Shown: one piece after another, positions 1 to 9,830 of the stretch
Numbering within the stretch: the first letter of the stretch is position 1
How the letters are laid out: every line of letters begins with the position of its first letter
From: Legionellaceae bacterium
GTDB lineage: Bacteria; Pseudomonadota; Gammaproteobacteria; Legionellales; Legionellaceae
DNA: 64,000 bases
Direction: 5' to 3'
NCBI GenBank assembly: GCA_020831865.1
Contig: JAFIFT010000025.1
Span: 1 to 64,000 of the forward strand
Program-made: the position numbers and the translations under genes
The notes under the pieces: generated by a model
Told to the model about the DNA's origin: nothing
The model's input: the letters and a program-made list of their open reading frames with translations, nothing else
Databases searched by the model: none

Positions 1-129
1 CTTTTAATGCAAGAAATTCAGGAGTGGGCTAAAAAAACCAATCAAAAACAAAGGGGCGTCAATTGGCAATTCAGTATCGAGAAAGCGCGGCATAAACTGA
101 AATCAATTTACCCCAAGATTAAATGTTGA
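1..129 (+). pseudogene. IS630-family transposase, 3' end only (cut by window edge)
   Basis: Frame 1 is open from base 1 to a TGA at 127-129 and encodes 42 residues. The stretch NWQFSIEKARHKLKSIYP matches the C-terminal end typical of IS630-family DDE transposases (NWQFTT-x-A-R-x-K-L-K-x-x-YP). The rest lies outside the window, so I cannot say whether the transposase is intact. The sequence just after the stop (around 135-155) could hold the IS terminus, but no partner inverted repeat is visible here. Family assignment comes from recall of the C-terminal motif only. Confidence 0.7.
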
Positions 130-344
130 CGAGGCACTAGACTTATTCCTTCGCCAAGCTCCCTCGGTTGCTTCTCATTTGATTAAACTTGCCAAAATGC
201 GATAATTTTGCCCTGAATCTTTACCAAATATAATGTATTGCGTTATAATTAAATACTTTCGGAAAGCATAAAATGCAAAAAAATAAAGCATATTCGCCAT
301 AATTAACCACGCATATAACAGAATTAACACAACCCCTACTGCTT

Positions 345-1076
345 TTGGGTATTAATTTGTTTGGTTACCATAAAATATACGAAGATGGGTCTGAAACAAT
401 GCTATCGAATGACCCCAGATGGAGCGAACATGTCTATCAGAATAATCTTATGCTTAGAGAGTATAAGCAATATATCGATAAGTCAGGCTTTCAAAAACTT
501 ATTTGGCCTGAAGCAGATATACCAATCCTAAATGCTGTACGTGATGTGTGTCAGTGGGTTTCTGGTATTACTATTAAAATTGCTGAAGGAGAATATTTTG
601 GATTTTCCATTAGAAAACAAAATAAAGATCAAATACTAAACACACTGTTGCAACATCTCGAATCTTTGGAGAAATTCTGTATCTATTTTAGTGAACATGC
701 AACCCCTTTGAGGAAAGCAGTTCACCGAATGCATGATAAATATCAAGCCCAGGCCAATTTAGACTCTGTTTTGAATATTAAAAATAACTCAACGGATGAT
801 GCAACAAGAAAATTCCATAACAGAATTATCATCGACAAAATAAACCGTGGAAACCAAAATAAATACGCAATTAAAATAACTCCTCGCCAGTTAAGTGTGT
901 TAAGACTATTGTTTAAAGGCTATACCGCAAAAGAAATTGCAAATGCACTGAATCTATCATTTCGTACCGTTGAATCGCATATCAGTATACTAAAATACAA
1001 TTTCAATTGTACTAGAAAAAGTGAATTGATTAGATATCTTACCAAATTGTCATATGATAAATATTTCTTGGATTAG
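345..1076 (+). CDS. LuxR-family HTH transcriptional regulator, 5' end probably damaged
   Basis: The C-terminal third is a GerE/LuxR DNA-binding domain: TPRQLSVLRLLFKGYTAKEI and NLSFRTVESHISILKYNF carry the usual helix-turn-helix residues. The N-terminal half (GINLFGYHKIYEDGS, then WSEHVYQNN) resembles the sensor half of LuxR-type proteins common in Legionella. The listed start is a TTG with no Shine-Dalgarno; an internal ATG lies at 399. The reading frame continues upstream without a shift to an ATG at 273 that has a good Shine-Dalgarno (GGAAAG, 261-266), but a TAA at 300-302 interrupts it after nine codons. The residues after that TAA (LTTHITELTQPLLLLGINLF) look coding. It may be a decaying gene or a gene using a secondary start. 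Confidence 0.75.
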   Translation: MGINLFGYHKIYEDGSETMLSNDPRWSEHVYQNNLMLREYKQYIDKSGFQKLIWPEADIPILNAVRDVCQWVSGITIKIAEGEYFGFSIRKQNKDQILNTLLQHLESLEKFCIYFSEHATPLRKAVHRMHDKYQAQANLDSVLNIKNNSTDDATRKFHNRIIIDKINRGNQNKYAIKITPRQLSVLRLLFKGYTAKEIANALNLSFRTVESHISILKYNFNCTRKSELIRYLTKLSYDKYFLD

Positions 1077-1205
1077 AGCGCCATCTGCAGCTGCACGGCT
1101 GTGTGCTGATTGACACGGCTGACAAATCCTTTTACATTAGCCTCTGTTGTCATTGACCTTACCGGTCACTGCGATGGTCAAGACCACCTACTTGGGAGGA
1201 ATCCA

Positions 1206-1901
1206 ATGTCTAAAATTTTTGCCGCTCTGTTGCTGTCAGCGGGTATTGCCCTGAGTGGTTATTTTGTTGCTTATGGTGTGGTGGAATCGCGAAAACCCGT
1301 GCGCTCGGTCCAAGTGAAAGGGCTGGCGGAGCGGACTGTCAAATCGGATGAAGCGATCTGGACGCTGAATTTTAAATTGGTGAATGAGCAACTCCCGGAA
1401 CTCTACCAAAGTCTGGAACAAACGCAAAAAAAAGTACGAGACTTTCTTGAGAAAGAAGGTTTTGCGGCAACGGCAATAAATATGAGTCCCGTGACGGTAA
1501 CGGACAATCAGAGTGTCAATTATAGTCAAAATCAAAATATGCCGCGATACAGTGCGGATGCCGGTTTGACCATCTCAACGGCAGAGGTCGATAAGGTGAC
1601 GCAAAGTCTGCAAAATACCGGCGCCCTGGTTGAGCAAGGGGTTGTTGTGACCGGATCCTCCGTAGTCTACCGCTTTAACGGCCTCAATGACATTAAGCCG
1701 GATATGCTCAATGAGGCGACGCTGAATGCTTATGAGGCCGCGCAAAGTTTTGCCAGTAATGCCAATGCGCAGTTGGCTGATATTCGCCGGGCTGTGCAAG
1801 GTCTGTTTACGATTAGCGATGCCAACAGCAGTTACGATTCCGGCGCGGCTGTGTTGAAAAAGGTTCGAGTCGTGACCAGTGTGGAATACGGATTGCATTA
1901 G
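1206..1901 (+). CDS. SIMPL (DUF541) domain protein, exported
   Basis: A 231-residue protein whose N-terminus (about residues 1-22) is a hydrophobic signal or anchor segment. The following region, VQVKGLAERTVKSDEAIW, is the characteristic start of SIMPL/DUF541 domains, which face the periplasm and have no agreed enzymatic role. The start ATG at 1206 was preferred over the longer open frame because GGAGG at 1195-1199 lies just upstream and the signal sequence begins there. Family length is normal. It is monocistronic, with about 260 bp before ribF. Function cannot be predicted further from sequence. Confidence 0.85.
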   Translation: MSKIFAALLLSAGIALSGYFVAYGVVESRKPVRSVQVKGLAERTVKSDEAIWTLNFKLVNEQLPELYQSLEQTQKKVRDFLEKEGFAATAINMSPVTVTDNQSVNYSQNQNMPRYSADAGLTISTAEVDKVTQSLQNTGALVEQGVVVTGSSVVYRFNGLNDIKPDMLNEATLNAYEAAQSFASNANAQLADIRRAVQGLFTISDANSSYDSGAAVLKKVRVVTSVEYGLH

Positions 1902-2161
1902 ACAGTTAGACTCTGCAACCACAGCGCCAGCTATCATGGCAATGCGTGTGAGCACTGGTGGGGCGAGAGCTCTCCCTTTGAAAGCCGTAAATCATCTATC
2001 AATCTGTCTGTAATTCAAGCATGACGAGGGCGGGTGTTTTTGCGAGGGCGAGCCATATCGCATCATCAGACATAAAGTTGGGGTTCTTGTGACGGTTTGG
2101 CTTCATCCTGCGACTAAAATCAGTCATAATATCCCTATTATCTCTTAACCAGTAGAACAAG

Positions 2162-3106
2162 ATGCAACTTTTTCGTAGTTACCACTTCTCTCCTGAGCCG
2201 CTTGCGCTCACTATTGGCAATTTTGATGGCATGCACCTGGGACATCAGGCGATGCTGACCCAATTAAAAGCGCAGGCAGCAGCACGGAAGCTGCCCGTTG
2301 CCGTTGTGCTTTTTGAACCGCAACCGGCAGAATTTTTTCAAGCGGATAAGGCACCCGCTCGTCTGTTCAGCTTGCGGCAAAAACTGGAAGCCTTGCGTGA
2401 CTGTGGCGTCGATTATGTTTTTTGTTTGAAATTTGACCCAGTGTTGGCGACGATGCCGGCGACAGAGTTTATCAATGAGGTGCTTTTTGCGCGTCTAAAA
2501 GCACAGTACCTTTTAGTGGGCCAGGATTTTCGTTTTGGCCATCAGCGCCAAGGCGATTATCGTCTTCTCGCCGAACAATCAGAGAAGGCGGGAGTGAGTC
2601 TGGATAGCTTTGCCGACTATGCCCATAGTGGTTTACGGGTCAGTTCCAGCAGAATTCGTCAAGCGCTACAGCAGGGAGATTTTAGTCAAGTTAACACATG
2701 GCTGGGACGTCCCTATCGTTTATGTGGTCGGGTGCTGCATGGTGCCAAGCTTGCTCGGGAGTGGGGTATTCCTACCGCTAACATTGCCGTTCGCCATCAA
2801 CAATTGCCTCTGCGAGGGGTTTTTCAGGTCAAAGTGTTGCGTGAAAATGGCAGTTGTCACCCGGGAGTGGCCAATTTGGGTACGCGCCCCACGGTTGATG
2901 GCAGCAAGGCTTTTCTGGAAACGCATCTGTTGAATTTTTCCAGTTCACTCTATGGGGAGCGCTTACAAATCGAATTTTTACATAAAGAGCGAGATGAGAT
3001 AAAATTCCCCTCGGTAGATGCATTGTTTGCTCAGATCCGTTGTGATCTTGAATCCAGTTACGCTTTTTTTGCAGCGTCTCCCTTATTGATCAATGAAGAG
3101 AAGTAG
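2162..3106 (+). CDS. ribF: Bifunctional riboflavin kinase / FAD synthetase
   Basis: RibF phosphorylates riboflavin to FMN and adenylates FMN to FAD. The FAD-synthetase nucleotidyltransferase half begins with GNFDGMHLGH (residues 19-28), and the flavokinase half shows GIPTANI near residue 200 and GVANLGTRPT near 234. The length of 314 aa is usual. The gene is followed after 3 bp by ileS and then lspA, the common gammaproteobacterial ribF-ileS-lspA order. A CATAAT box at about 2126 may be the -10 of the operon promoter. The Shine-Dalgarno (GTAGAACAAG) is weak. Confidence 0.97.
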   Translation: MQLFRSYHFSPEPLALTIGNFDGMHLGHQAMLTQLKAQAAARKLPVAVVLFEPQPAEFFQADKAPARLFSLRQKLEALRDCGVDYVFCLKFDPVLATMPATEFINEVLFARLKAQYLLVGQDFRFGHQRQGDYRLLAEQSEKAGVSLDSFADYAHSGLRVSSSRIRQALQQGDFSQVNTWLGRPYRLCGRVLHGAKLAREWGIPTANIAVRHQQLPLRGVFQVKVLRENGSCHPGVANLGTRPTVDGSKAFLETHLLNFSSSLYGERLQIEFLHKERDEIKFPSVDALFAQIRCDLESSYAFFAASPLLINEEK

Positions 3107-3109
3107 TTC

Positions 3110-5914
3110 ATGGCCGAGTATAAAGATACGCTGAACCTGCCCAAGACTGACTTTCCCATGAAGGCCAGTTTAAGCCAACGTGAACCCCGACGTTTACAAC
3201 AATGGCAGGATACTGCGCTTTGGGAACAAATGAAAACCCAAATGGACGGGCGACCTGCGTTTATTTTGCATGATGGTCCTCCCTATGCCAACGGTCATCT
3301 GCATTGCGGCCATGCCTTGAATAAAATACTAAAGGATATTGTTGTCAAGTCCAAGGTATTCAGTGGTTATCGAGCACCTTACGTACCAGGATGGGACTGT
3401 CATGGCCTGCCAATAGAGCTGAATGTTGAGAAAAAATTTGGCAAAGCCGGGCGAAAATTATCTGCGGCAGATTTTCGACTGCAGTGTCGGAATTATGCGA
3501 CGGAACAAGTGGATATTCAGCGGCAGGAGTTTATCCGCCTCGGGGTGTTTGGCGATTGGTCCGCGCCATATACTACGATGAACTATCAGTATGAAGCCAA
3601 TATTGTGCGTGCCTTGGGTAAAATTATTGCGAATGGCCATCTGCATCAGGGGTTTAAACCGGTCCATTGGTGTCTGGACTGTGCCTCTTCGCTGGCGGAA
3701 GCCGAAGTTGAATACGAAGATAAAACATCGCCTTCCATTGATGTAGCATTTCAGGTCATAGCTCCTCGCGCTTTTCTGGATGCGTTTGACACGGCGTTGG
3801 CGGATAAACCGGTAGTGGTTCCGATTTGGACCACGACGCCCTGGACCTTGCCCGCCAATGAGGCTGTTTGCTTGCACCCGGAACTGGACTATCAGTTACT
3901 GGCGCTTGCCGACCATTACATGCTGGTAGCGGCTGAGCTTGTCGACGTGGTGATACAACGCTTTGCCCTTGAGAACCCGGCCAGGGTAGGTCTTTGCAAG
4001 GGTCGAGTTCTGGAGCACTTCCGTTTGAGCCATCCGTTTCAGGAACGAGAGGTTCCGATTGTCCTTGGCGAGCATGTGACCACGGAAGCAGGTACGGGCT
4101 GTGTGCATACCGCGCCCGTACACGGACCAGATGATTACAAAATTGGTCTGCACTATGATTTGCCGCTGCATAATCCATTGATGAGCAATGGTTGTTTTAT
4201 CGACTCAGTACCGCATTTAGCCGGGGTGCATGTCTACAAGGCGAATGCCTTGATTCTGGAGCTGTTAGAGGAAAAAGGGGCTTTGCTGCATCATGAGGCA
4301 TTACAACATAGCTATCCTCATTGCTGGCGTCATAAAACACCGGTTATTTTTCTGGCAACACCACAGTGGTTCATTGCAATGGATAAAAATGGACTGCGTG
4401 CGGCTATTCTGGAACAAATTGATACGGTTAATTTTATACCGGATTGGGGTAAAGCGCGTATTCGCTCTATGGTGGAGACGCGACCAGACTGGTGTATTTC
4501 GCGACAGCGTGCCTGGGGTACGCCTTTACCGCTCTTCATTCATAAAGAGACACGAGAATTACATCCAGATACATTGGCGCTGATTGAACAAGTGGCTCTG
4601 CGCATTGAACGTGACGGTATCGAAGCCTGGTTTGCTCTGGATTCGGCAGAGTTGCTGAAAGAAGATGCGACTTATTATGACAAGTTACATGATACGCTGG
4701 ATGTTTGGTTTGACTCCGGTGTGTCCCATTTTGCCGTACTTTCAGCACATGCCGAGCTTTCCGCTCCCGCAGACATCTATCTTGAGGGTTCTGATCAGCA
4801 TCGGGGCTGGTTTAATTCTTCCTTGACTACGGCTGTTGCCATCGGAGGCAAGGCTCCTTACCGTACGGTATTGACCCACGGCTATACGGTGGATGAGCAA
4901 GGTAGAAAACTTTCTAAATCGAAAGGAAATTACGTTGCTCTCGACCAATTGATCGAACAGCATGGCGCTGATATTTTGCGCTTGTGGGTTGCGTCCACCG
5001 ATTATCGTAATGAAGTGAGTATTTCAGAGCAGATTATCGGACGTATCGGTGATGCCTATCGGCGTATTCGCAATACTGCCCGTTTTCTCTTGGCGAATTT
5101 GTTTGACTTTGAACCACAGAAGCACTGCCTTCCTGCGGAGCAACTGGTCGAGTTGGATCGGTGGATCATCAAGCGGGCACAGATACTGCAAGAGGCTATT
5201 GTCGAAGCCTATGCGAGCTACCAATTTCATCAAGTCTATCAAAAAGTGCATCATTTCTGTGCGATAGACCTGGGCAGTTTTTATCTGGATATTATCAAAG
5301 ACCGGCAATATACCACCGCCACCCATAGTATTGCACGACGCTCTTGCCAGACGGCTATGTATCATATTGTTCAGGCGCTGAGCTGCTGGTTGGCTCCTGT
5401 GTTATCGTTTACCGCTGAAGAGATCTGGGAGGCTATTCCCCATCAGTCTTCTCCTTCCGTGTTTTTACACCAATGGTATGAAAGCTGGCCTGAAATTGAT
5501 TCAGTGAATATGGAGGAGTGGGCATTGATTCAGATGGTACGAGAGGATGTCAATAAAGCCCTGGAGCGTATGCGCAAAGAGGGGGGCGTGGGCTCTGCTC
5601 TGGCTGCTGAACTGATTCTGTATGTTGATGCCCCGTACTATCCGGCACTATCGCGTTTGGGAGACGAATTGCGTTTTGTGATGATTACCTCGTCTGCTCG
5701 TGTTCACCCTTGGGACGAACGGCCGGACATCGAGGGGCTGTATGAGAGTGAAACGATGTCCCTTGCCGTGCAGGTTATCTCCAGTACCTTTGAAAAATGC
5801 GCGCGTTGTTGGCATCGTCGCCCGGAAGTGGGGCAATCAGAGCAGCACCCGGAATTGTGTGCCCGTTGTGAGCAGAATATTGGCAGTGAACCAGAAGTTC
5901 GGATTTTTGCATGA
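3110..5914 (+). CDS. ileS: Isoleucyl-tRNA synthetase
   Basis: Class I aminoacyl-tRNA synthetase charging tRNA-Ile. The HIGH-type motif is [12 protein letters not shown] (residues 57-68) and the KMSKS-type motif is KLSKS near residue 600. The CP1 editing region lies between them. The C-terminus holds the two-Cys-pair zinc site (CARCWHRR near 896 and LCARCEQ near 916), as in the E. coli-type enzyme. The length of 934 aa is full. The start follows ribF by 3 bp, and the stop overlaps the lspA start in ATGA, so translational coupling is likely. Confidence 0.98.
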   Translation: MAEYKDTLNLPKTDFPMKASLSQREPRRLQQWQDTALWEQMKTQMDGRPAFILHDGPPYANGHLHCGHALNKILKDIVVKSKVFSGYRAPYVPGWDCHGLPIELNVEKKFGKAGRKLSAADFRLQCRNYATEQVDIQRQEFIRLGVFGDWSAPYTTMNYQYEANIVRALGKIIANGHLHQGFKPVHWCLDCASSLAEAEVEYEDKTSPSIDVAFQVIAPRAFLDAFDTALADKPVVVPIWTTTPWTLPANEAVCLHPELDYQLLALADHYMLVAAELVDVVIQRFALENPARVGLCKGRVLEHFRLSHPFQEREVPIVLGEHVTTEAGTGCVHTAPVHGPDDYKIGLHYDLPLHNPLMSNGCFIDSVPHLAGVHVYKANALILELLEEKGALLHHEALQHSYPHCWRHKTPVIFLATPQWFIAMDKNGLRAAILEQIDTVNFIPDWGKARIRSMVETRPDWCISRQRAWGTPLPLFIHKETRELHPDTLALIEQVALRIERDGIEAWFALDSAELLKEDATYYDKLHDTLDVWFDSGVSHFAVLSAHAELSAPADIYLEGSDQHRGWFNSSLTTAVAIGGKAPYRTVLTHGYTVDEQGRKLSKSKGNYVALDQLIEQHGADILRLWVASTDYRNEVSISEQIIGRIGDAYRRIRNTARFLLANLFDFEPQKHCLPAEQLVELDRWIIKRAQILQEAIVEAYASYQFHQVYQKVHHFCAIDLGSFYLDIIKDRQYTTATHSIARRSCQTAMYHIVQALSCWLAPVLSFTAEEIWEAIPHQSSPSVFLHQWYESWPEIDSVNMEEWALIQMVREDVNKALERMRKEGGVGSALAAELILYVDAPYYPALSRLGDELRFVMITSSARVHPWDERPDIEGLYESETMSLAVQVISSTFEKCARCWHRRPEVGQSEQHPELCARCEQNIGSEPEVRIFA

Positions 5915-6378
5915 GGCGTGGATTCTGGTTCATGCTCAGTCTGCTGGTGATAGCCGGCGATCAATTGACCAAATATCTGGCCGTCAGTGCGTTGCTACCC
6001 TATCAGCCTGTGCCGGTCATGCCCATGTTGAATTGGACACTGGCTTATAATACCGGGGCCGCATTCAGTTTTTTAAATGGTGCCGGGGGTTGGCAGCACT
6101 GGTTTTTTCTTGGCTTTAGTTCAGTGATGAGTGTGATTTTGGCGGTCTGGCTTTTACGACTACCCCGGCAGGATAAGCTGATGGCTTGTTCGCTCAGCCT
6201 GATTTTGGGTGGTGCGGTAGGCAATCTTATCGATCGACTGCACTATGGTTATGTGATTGACTTTATTGATATGTATTATAAGCATTACCACTGGCCAATT
6301 TTTAATATTGCCGACAGCGCCATTTGTATTGGCGCTGTGCTGCTGCTCATTGAAAGTCTGAAAAAGGGAAAGCGCTAA
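5911..6378 (+). CDS. lspA: Prolipoprotein signal peptidase (signal peptidase II)
   Basis: An inner-membrane aspartyl protease that removes the signal peptide of diacylglyceryl-modified prolipoproteins. Four hydrophobic segments are visible. The conserved blocks are [28 protein letters not shown] and FNIADSAI, which contain the two catalytic aspartates. The length of 155 aa is typical. Its start overlaps the ileS stop by 4 bp. It ends one base before the convergent aldolase gene, so no separate terminator is visible between them. Likely substrates in this window are the lipoproteins at 38810 and 42354. Confidence 0.97.
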   Translation: MRRGFWFMLSLLVIAGDQLTKYLAVSALLPYQPVPVMPMLNWTLAYNTGAAFSFLNGAGGWQHWFFLGFSSVMSVILAVWLLRLPRQDKLMACSLSLILGGAVGNLIDRLHYGYVIDFIDMYYKHYHWPIFNIADSAICIGAVLLLIESLKKGKR

Positions 6379-6379
6379 G

Positions 6380-6937
6380 TCACACTGCCTCGGCAATGCC
6401 GGAAAATGCTTTGAGTTGTTCTTGCTGAGGATTGAGTATCGAGATTGCCTGAACAGACGGCAGGCTTAAATAGTGTTCAGCCTCATCCCATTCTACTTCG
6501 GCAGGGTACAACTTGAGTTCCGGCATGGCTTTGCAAAGCGAAGCACAAAAAACCAGATTAGCCGGGTAAGGACGCACTTTTGTGCAACCCAGTGCTAAAG
6601 CCTGCATCGCTTCCGATAAGGTCGCTACACCGGGAATATAATCGATAGAATAGATGGCAGCGGTTTGTGCGATAGCGGGTAAAAACCCAGGGCTGCTCAC
6701 AAAATTAACGCCTGCATGGTAGCAGTCTTCCAGCTGCTGGGTGTTAACGATATTACCTGCACCGATGATGGTTGCCGGAAACTCCTGCATCAAACTTTTC
6801 AGCAGTTGAGGGTCGCAGCTGTTGATCTCAATGGTGCTGAATCCTGCTTTGGTCACTTGTGCCAGGCGTGTTGTCAAACTTTGGTCGACATCAAGATTGA
6901 CGATGATCGAATGATTTACATACAATGGTTCACTCAT
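6380..6937 (-). CDS. KDPG/KHG aldolase-family protein
   Basis: A 185-residue TIM-barrel protein of the KDPG (2-keto-3-deoxy-6-phosphogluconate) / 4-hydroxy-2-oxoglutarate aldolase family. The catalytic glutamate is in STIEIN (E37), the phosphate/backbone motifs are IIGAGNIV (57-64), SSPGF (81-85) and PGVATLSEA (102-110), and the Schiff-base lysine is K120 in CTKVRPYPA. ATG at 6937 was chosen over a longer frame because AAGGA lies 11 nt upstream. The family motif LKFFPA is altered to TKVRPYPA and GAGTV to GAGNIV, so substrate may differ. No edd or glucose-catabolism gene is adjacent. Stops tail to tail with lspA. Confidence 0.8.
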   Translation of the reverse strand: MSEPLYVNHSIIVNLDVDQSLTTRLAQVTKAGFSTIEINSCDPQLLKSLMQEFPATIIGAGNIVNTQQLEDCYHAGVNFVSSPGFLPAIAQTAAIYSIDYIPGVATLSEAMQALALGCTKVRPYPANLVFCASLCKAMPELKLYPAEVEWDEAEHYLSLPSVQAISILNPQQEQLKAFSGIAEAV

Positions 6938-7108
6938 AATGCTTTTGATCCTTGTAAAAGATTTTTCAATGGTAGAAGAGTTTTGTGTTTTTCGCAAGGA
7001 TTTGATGGGAATTGCCTGTGGTTTATTTTTTTTCATAAATAGGCAGATATGCCACACCAATGTTCACCGGACACCTAATTTTTGGCACAGACCTAAAGGA
7101 GTAGAAAG

Positions 7109-8245
7109 ATGTTGACGCAGCACATTAATCAGTTTCTGCAAGCGGGGGAGAAATACTATCAGCTGGGCTATACGCCTTTTTTTCGTAAAGGCCGCTTGGA
7201 AATTAAAGATATACAAGATTATCTGTGTGCCCAGCAAAAAGCAGCTGTCCAATACGATAAAATCCTGGAATCAGCTACAGAAATTGCGATAGTGCTGGAG
7301 CGGCCCGTGTTGGATCTTTATTCTCAAACGTTTTGTCGCGCCTTTTCTCTCGAGGCGTTGCGCAAACGAACCATCGATTATCCCGCTTGGCAACGCATGG
7401 TTACACAGAGCTTTCACCAGCACTTTCCCAAGATAGTATGCACTTTGCCCCTCCCGGAAAACGGTGCTGCCGAGACATCCGTATCTGCTGAAAGGTCATC
7501 TCCCTGGCCAGTAGAGGGATTTGCTCGGATGTTGCAGCGTTTACAAGAGAGTCACCGCGAGCTTATGGCCTATTGCGCCAATGGCATAACCGGTACGGAA
7601 GATATTCGGAAAAGCGCGCAGATTTTACGTCAATATGATTTTTATTTTACCCAGGTCAAATTGCTGATGCTGGTCGAACATGCCAAGGGGCATCATGAGG
7701 ACTCGCTAGCGAAAAAAGAAGCCTGGTTGGAGGCGAAGTTGTCCGCTATCGTGCCAGCAGATGGCCACGCCGCCCTGAGGGAGATCACGGAGGCAGAGGC
7801 AAATGCCTGCCTGGCGGCTTTGCCCGGCTTATTGCCTGGTGCTGATATTTTTCCGCCAGAAAAAATAGACGCACGTACCATGTTATCCTTTGGCAGGACT
7901 GCTGTCTATCAGCCTTCCTGGCTTCTTCAGGTCCTGGGCAGTCCATATTTGGCGCCAGGCGCTTTTTTTGCTGCTGTTCTGTCGGTGGGGATGCTGGGTT
8001 CCGGTTTGTTAGCTGCCTGTGCTACGGGCGGTATTAGTCTGGCTGCCGCTATCATTTTGCTCGGTGGCGGTTCGGTTATGCTCACAGCGGCTGCTGCAGC
8101 TTATTCAGGCGGCCTATTTTTTGCGCCGGACAGGTCAGGGCGAAGCAGTGCGCCAAAGGCGGAACAAGCGGAAAAAGCGCCGTCACAAACAGGAGAGTCT
8201 ATTATGGGAGGGCTCTTTAGTCTGGGGCGGTTGGTTCTGGGGTGA
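7109..8245 (+). CDS. Unknown protein with C-terminal hydrophobic hairpin
   Basis: I do not recognise this 378-residue protein. It has a largely helical soluble N-terminal part (residues 1-270) and two closely spaced hydrophobic segments (about 278-303 and 305-330, rich in Ala and Gly: SVGMLGSGLLAACATGG and AAAIILLGGGSVMLTAAAAA). The tail is short and polar. The Shine-Dalgarno AAAGGAG (7095-7101) sits 7 nt before the ATG. A membrane-inserted hairpin next to the C-terminus is seen in some secreted effectors of intracellular bacteria, but that is only an analogy here. Monocistronic. Confidence 0.75.
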   Translation: MLTQHINQFLQAGEKYYQLGYTPFFRKGRLEIKDIQDYLCAQQKAAVQYDKILESATEIAIVLERPVLDLYSQTFCRAFSLEALRKRTIDYPAWQRMVTQSFHQHFPKIVCTLPLPENGAAETSVSAERSSPWPVEGFARMLQRLQESHRELMAYCANGITGTEDIRKSAQILRQYDFYFTQVKLLMLVEHAKGHHEDSLAKKEAWLEAKLSAIVPADGHAALREITEAEANACLAALPGLLPGADIFPPEKIDARTMLSFGRTAVYQPSWLLQVLGSPYLAPGAFFAAVLSVGMLGSGLLAACATGGISLAAAIILLGGGSVMLTAAAAAYSGGLFFAPDRSGRSSAPKAEQAEKAPSQTGESIMGGLFSLGRLVLG

Positions 8246-8366
8246 TCACCCGCAGAGCATGCCTGTAGGAGTGGTTTGTGCACACAGGTCAACACGGTGA
8301 CCGCTGGATCATTGAGGGCAAATTTTAGTCTATACTTGAAGAGAAGCCCTTTTTTTGGAGTCGACC

Positions 8367-8558
8367 ATGCGATTGCCCAGAGAATTAGAGGATCACGTTT
8401 TAAGTGACATTGATGTGAATTATGAGGAAGATAAGGATAGTGCAACGCATAAGCGGGAGCTTCGCCGAAGAATTGAAGAGCAGCTTGAGCGCAAGCGTTT
8501 GCGTGAAGAGCTGGAAGATGATTATGATGAGTTTGACTGGGATGATTTTGACCGCTAG
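8367..8558 (+). CDS. Small charged protein, PA3496-like
   Basis: A 63-residue, highly charged protein. The start ATG at 8367 is supported by GGAG six bases upstream. The middle is basic and helical (KRELRRRIEEQLERKRLREEL) and the tail is acidic (DDYDEFDWDDFDR). The layout resembles the small gammaproteobacterial PA3496 family, described as a putative envelope integrity protein. I make this link from the RRRIE-x-x-L-E-x-x-x-L pattern only, so the family call is tentative. The gene itself looks real because of its Shine-Dalgarno and position between stronger genes. Confidence 0.6.
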   Translation: MRLPRELEDHVLSDIDVNYEEDKDSATHKRELRRRIEEQLERKRLREELEDDYDEFDWDDFDR

Positions 8559-8639
8559 CGGGGTCAGTCGAATGCGCCTCGGCCTGGAATAGCGTTTCCG
8601 GTTGCTTGAATGCCAAGGCGGGTTATCAGGTTGTGCTGC

Positions 8640-9497
8640 TCAGTTTTGTTGTTGTTCTATAGCCGCTCGCAGGCAGTTGTCCAAGAGGCTGACGATCGTC
8701 ATCGGGCCGACGCCACCAGGAACAGGGGTGATGGCCCTGACGATTTTGCGAGCGGCGTCAAACGGCACATCTCCGCAAATCTGGCGATTGGGTAGGCGGT
8801 TGATGCCAATATCAATGATCACTTGTTGGGAATGGAACCAGTCAGCCGAGATTACCTGATAATTTCCAATGGCAACGACAAGAATATCGGCTATCCGTAC
8901 CATCTGTTCGAGGTTCTGTGTGCGGCGATGGCAATAGCTGATGGTGGCGCCCGCCGCCAATAATTCCAGACCCATGGGGCGGCCTACGATATGGGAGGTA
9001 CCCACTATGACGGCGTGTTTGCCTTGCGGGTCAATATGATAGGCTTGTAACAAGCGCATGATGCCCTTGGGAGTACAAGGACTCAGACAGGGTTGCTCAA
9101 GGAGCAGCCGCCCCATATTCAGGGGGTGGAATCCATCGACGTCCTTGCTGGGGTTGATGCTGTTGATGATCACATCTTTATTAATGTGGGGCGGAAGCGG
9201 CAGCTGTACCAGAATACCGTGAATATCCTGCCGTTGGTTGAGTTCGTGGATGCTGTGCAGAAGGTCAGACTCGCTCACAGACTCAGGAAAGTGGAGATAG
9301 GTCGATAACATGCCAACCTCTTGACAGGCTCGACGCTTGTGGTTGACATAAATTTCAGAAGCCGGATCGGAACCCACGAGTATGACGGCCAAACCCGGGG
9401 CACATTGCCACTGTTGTGTAAAACGGGCCACTTCCAATGTCAGTTTTTGTTTTTCGTCATTCGCTAGTGTTTTGCCATCAAGAATGAGCGCGGCCAT
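8640..9497 (-). CDS. folD: Methylenetetrahydrofolate dehydrogenase / cyclohydrolase
   Basis: FolD oxidises 5,10-methylene-THF to methenyl-THF and hydrolyses it to 10-formyl-THF, supplying one-carbon units for purines and fMet-tRNA. The catalytic signature is SEIYVNHKRRACQEVGM, with Y50 and K54 at the same numbers as in the E. coli enzyme. The C-terminal block GGVGPMTIVSLLDN is also canonical. The length of 285 aa is normal. It is transcribed alone, divergently from the fimV-like gene. Confidence 0.97.
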   Translation of the reverse strand: MAALILDGKTLANDEKQKLTLEVARFTQQWQCAPGLAVILVGSDPASEIYVNHKRRACQEVGMLSTYLHFPESVSESDLLHSIHELNQRQDIHGILVQLPLPPHINKDVIINSINPSKDVDGFHPLNMGRLLLEQPCLSPCTPKGIMRLLQAYHIDPQGKHAVIVGTSHIVGRPMGLELLAAGATISYCHRRTQNLEQMVRIADILVVAIGNYQVISADWFHSQQVIIDIGINRLPNRQICGDVPFDAARKIVRAITPVPGGVGPMTIVSLLDNCLRAAIEQQQN

Positions 9498-9830
9498 GGT
9501 GGATTTACCTTACAAAATAAGTCGCATCATAGCATACCCGCTTGGTTTGCGCCAAAATGATGGCGATATTTTTGGGTGATACTGGTTGAGTGAGAAGTGC
9601 AGCCCAGATCTTGAATTACGCAGGCTGAGGTGATAGCTTAACAATAATCGCAAACCTACTTTCTTCACTACCGATAGTATGGTGAACCTTCTTGGCACGG
9701 TGATGACAGGCAGGGTGAGGCGTATCTGGATAAGGCCGCATAAAAGCGCTGAAGTTTTTGCGCTGGATGCTGGTCATCCTTTCCGCAGGAACTGTATCCC
9801 TGATGATTGAAACAGGGCAAGGAACAACGT
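9498..9830. other. Intergenic region between divergent folD and fimV-like genes
   Basis: 333 bp with no convincing gene. It must hold the promoters for both divergent neighbours, but I could not pick out strong -35/-10 pairs. No repeat or hairpin stands out. Confidence 0.5.

Noticed and set aside
1902-2161. FMN riboswitch upstream of ribF
   Set aside because: The conserved RFN element sequence blocks are not recognisable.
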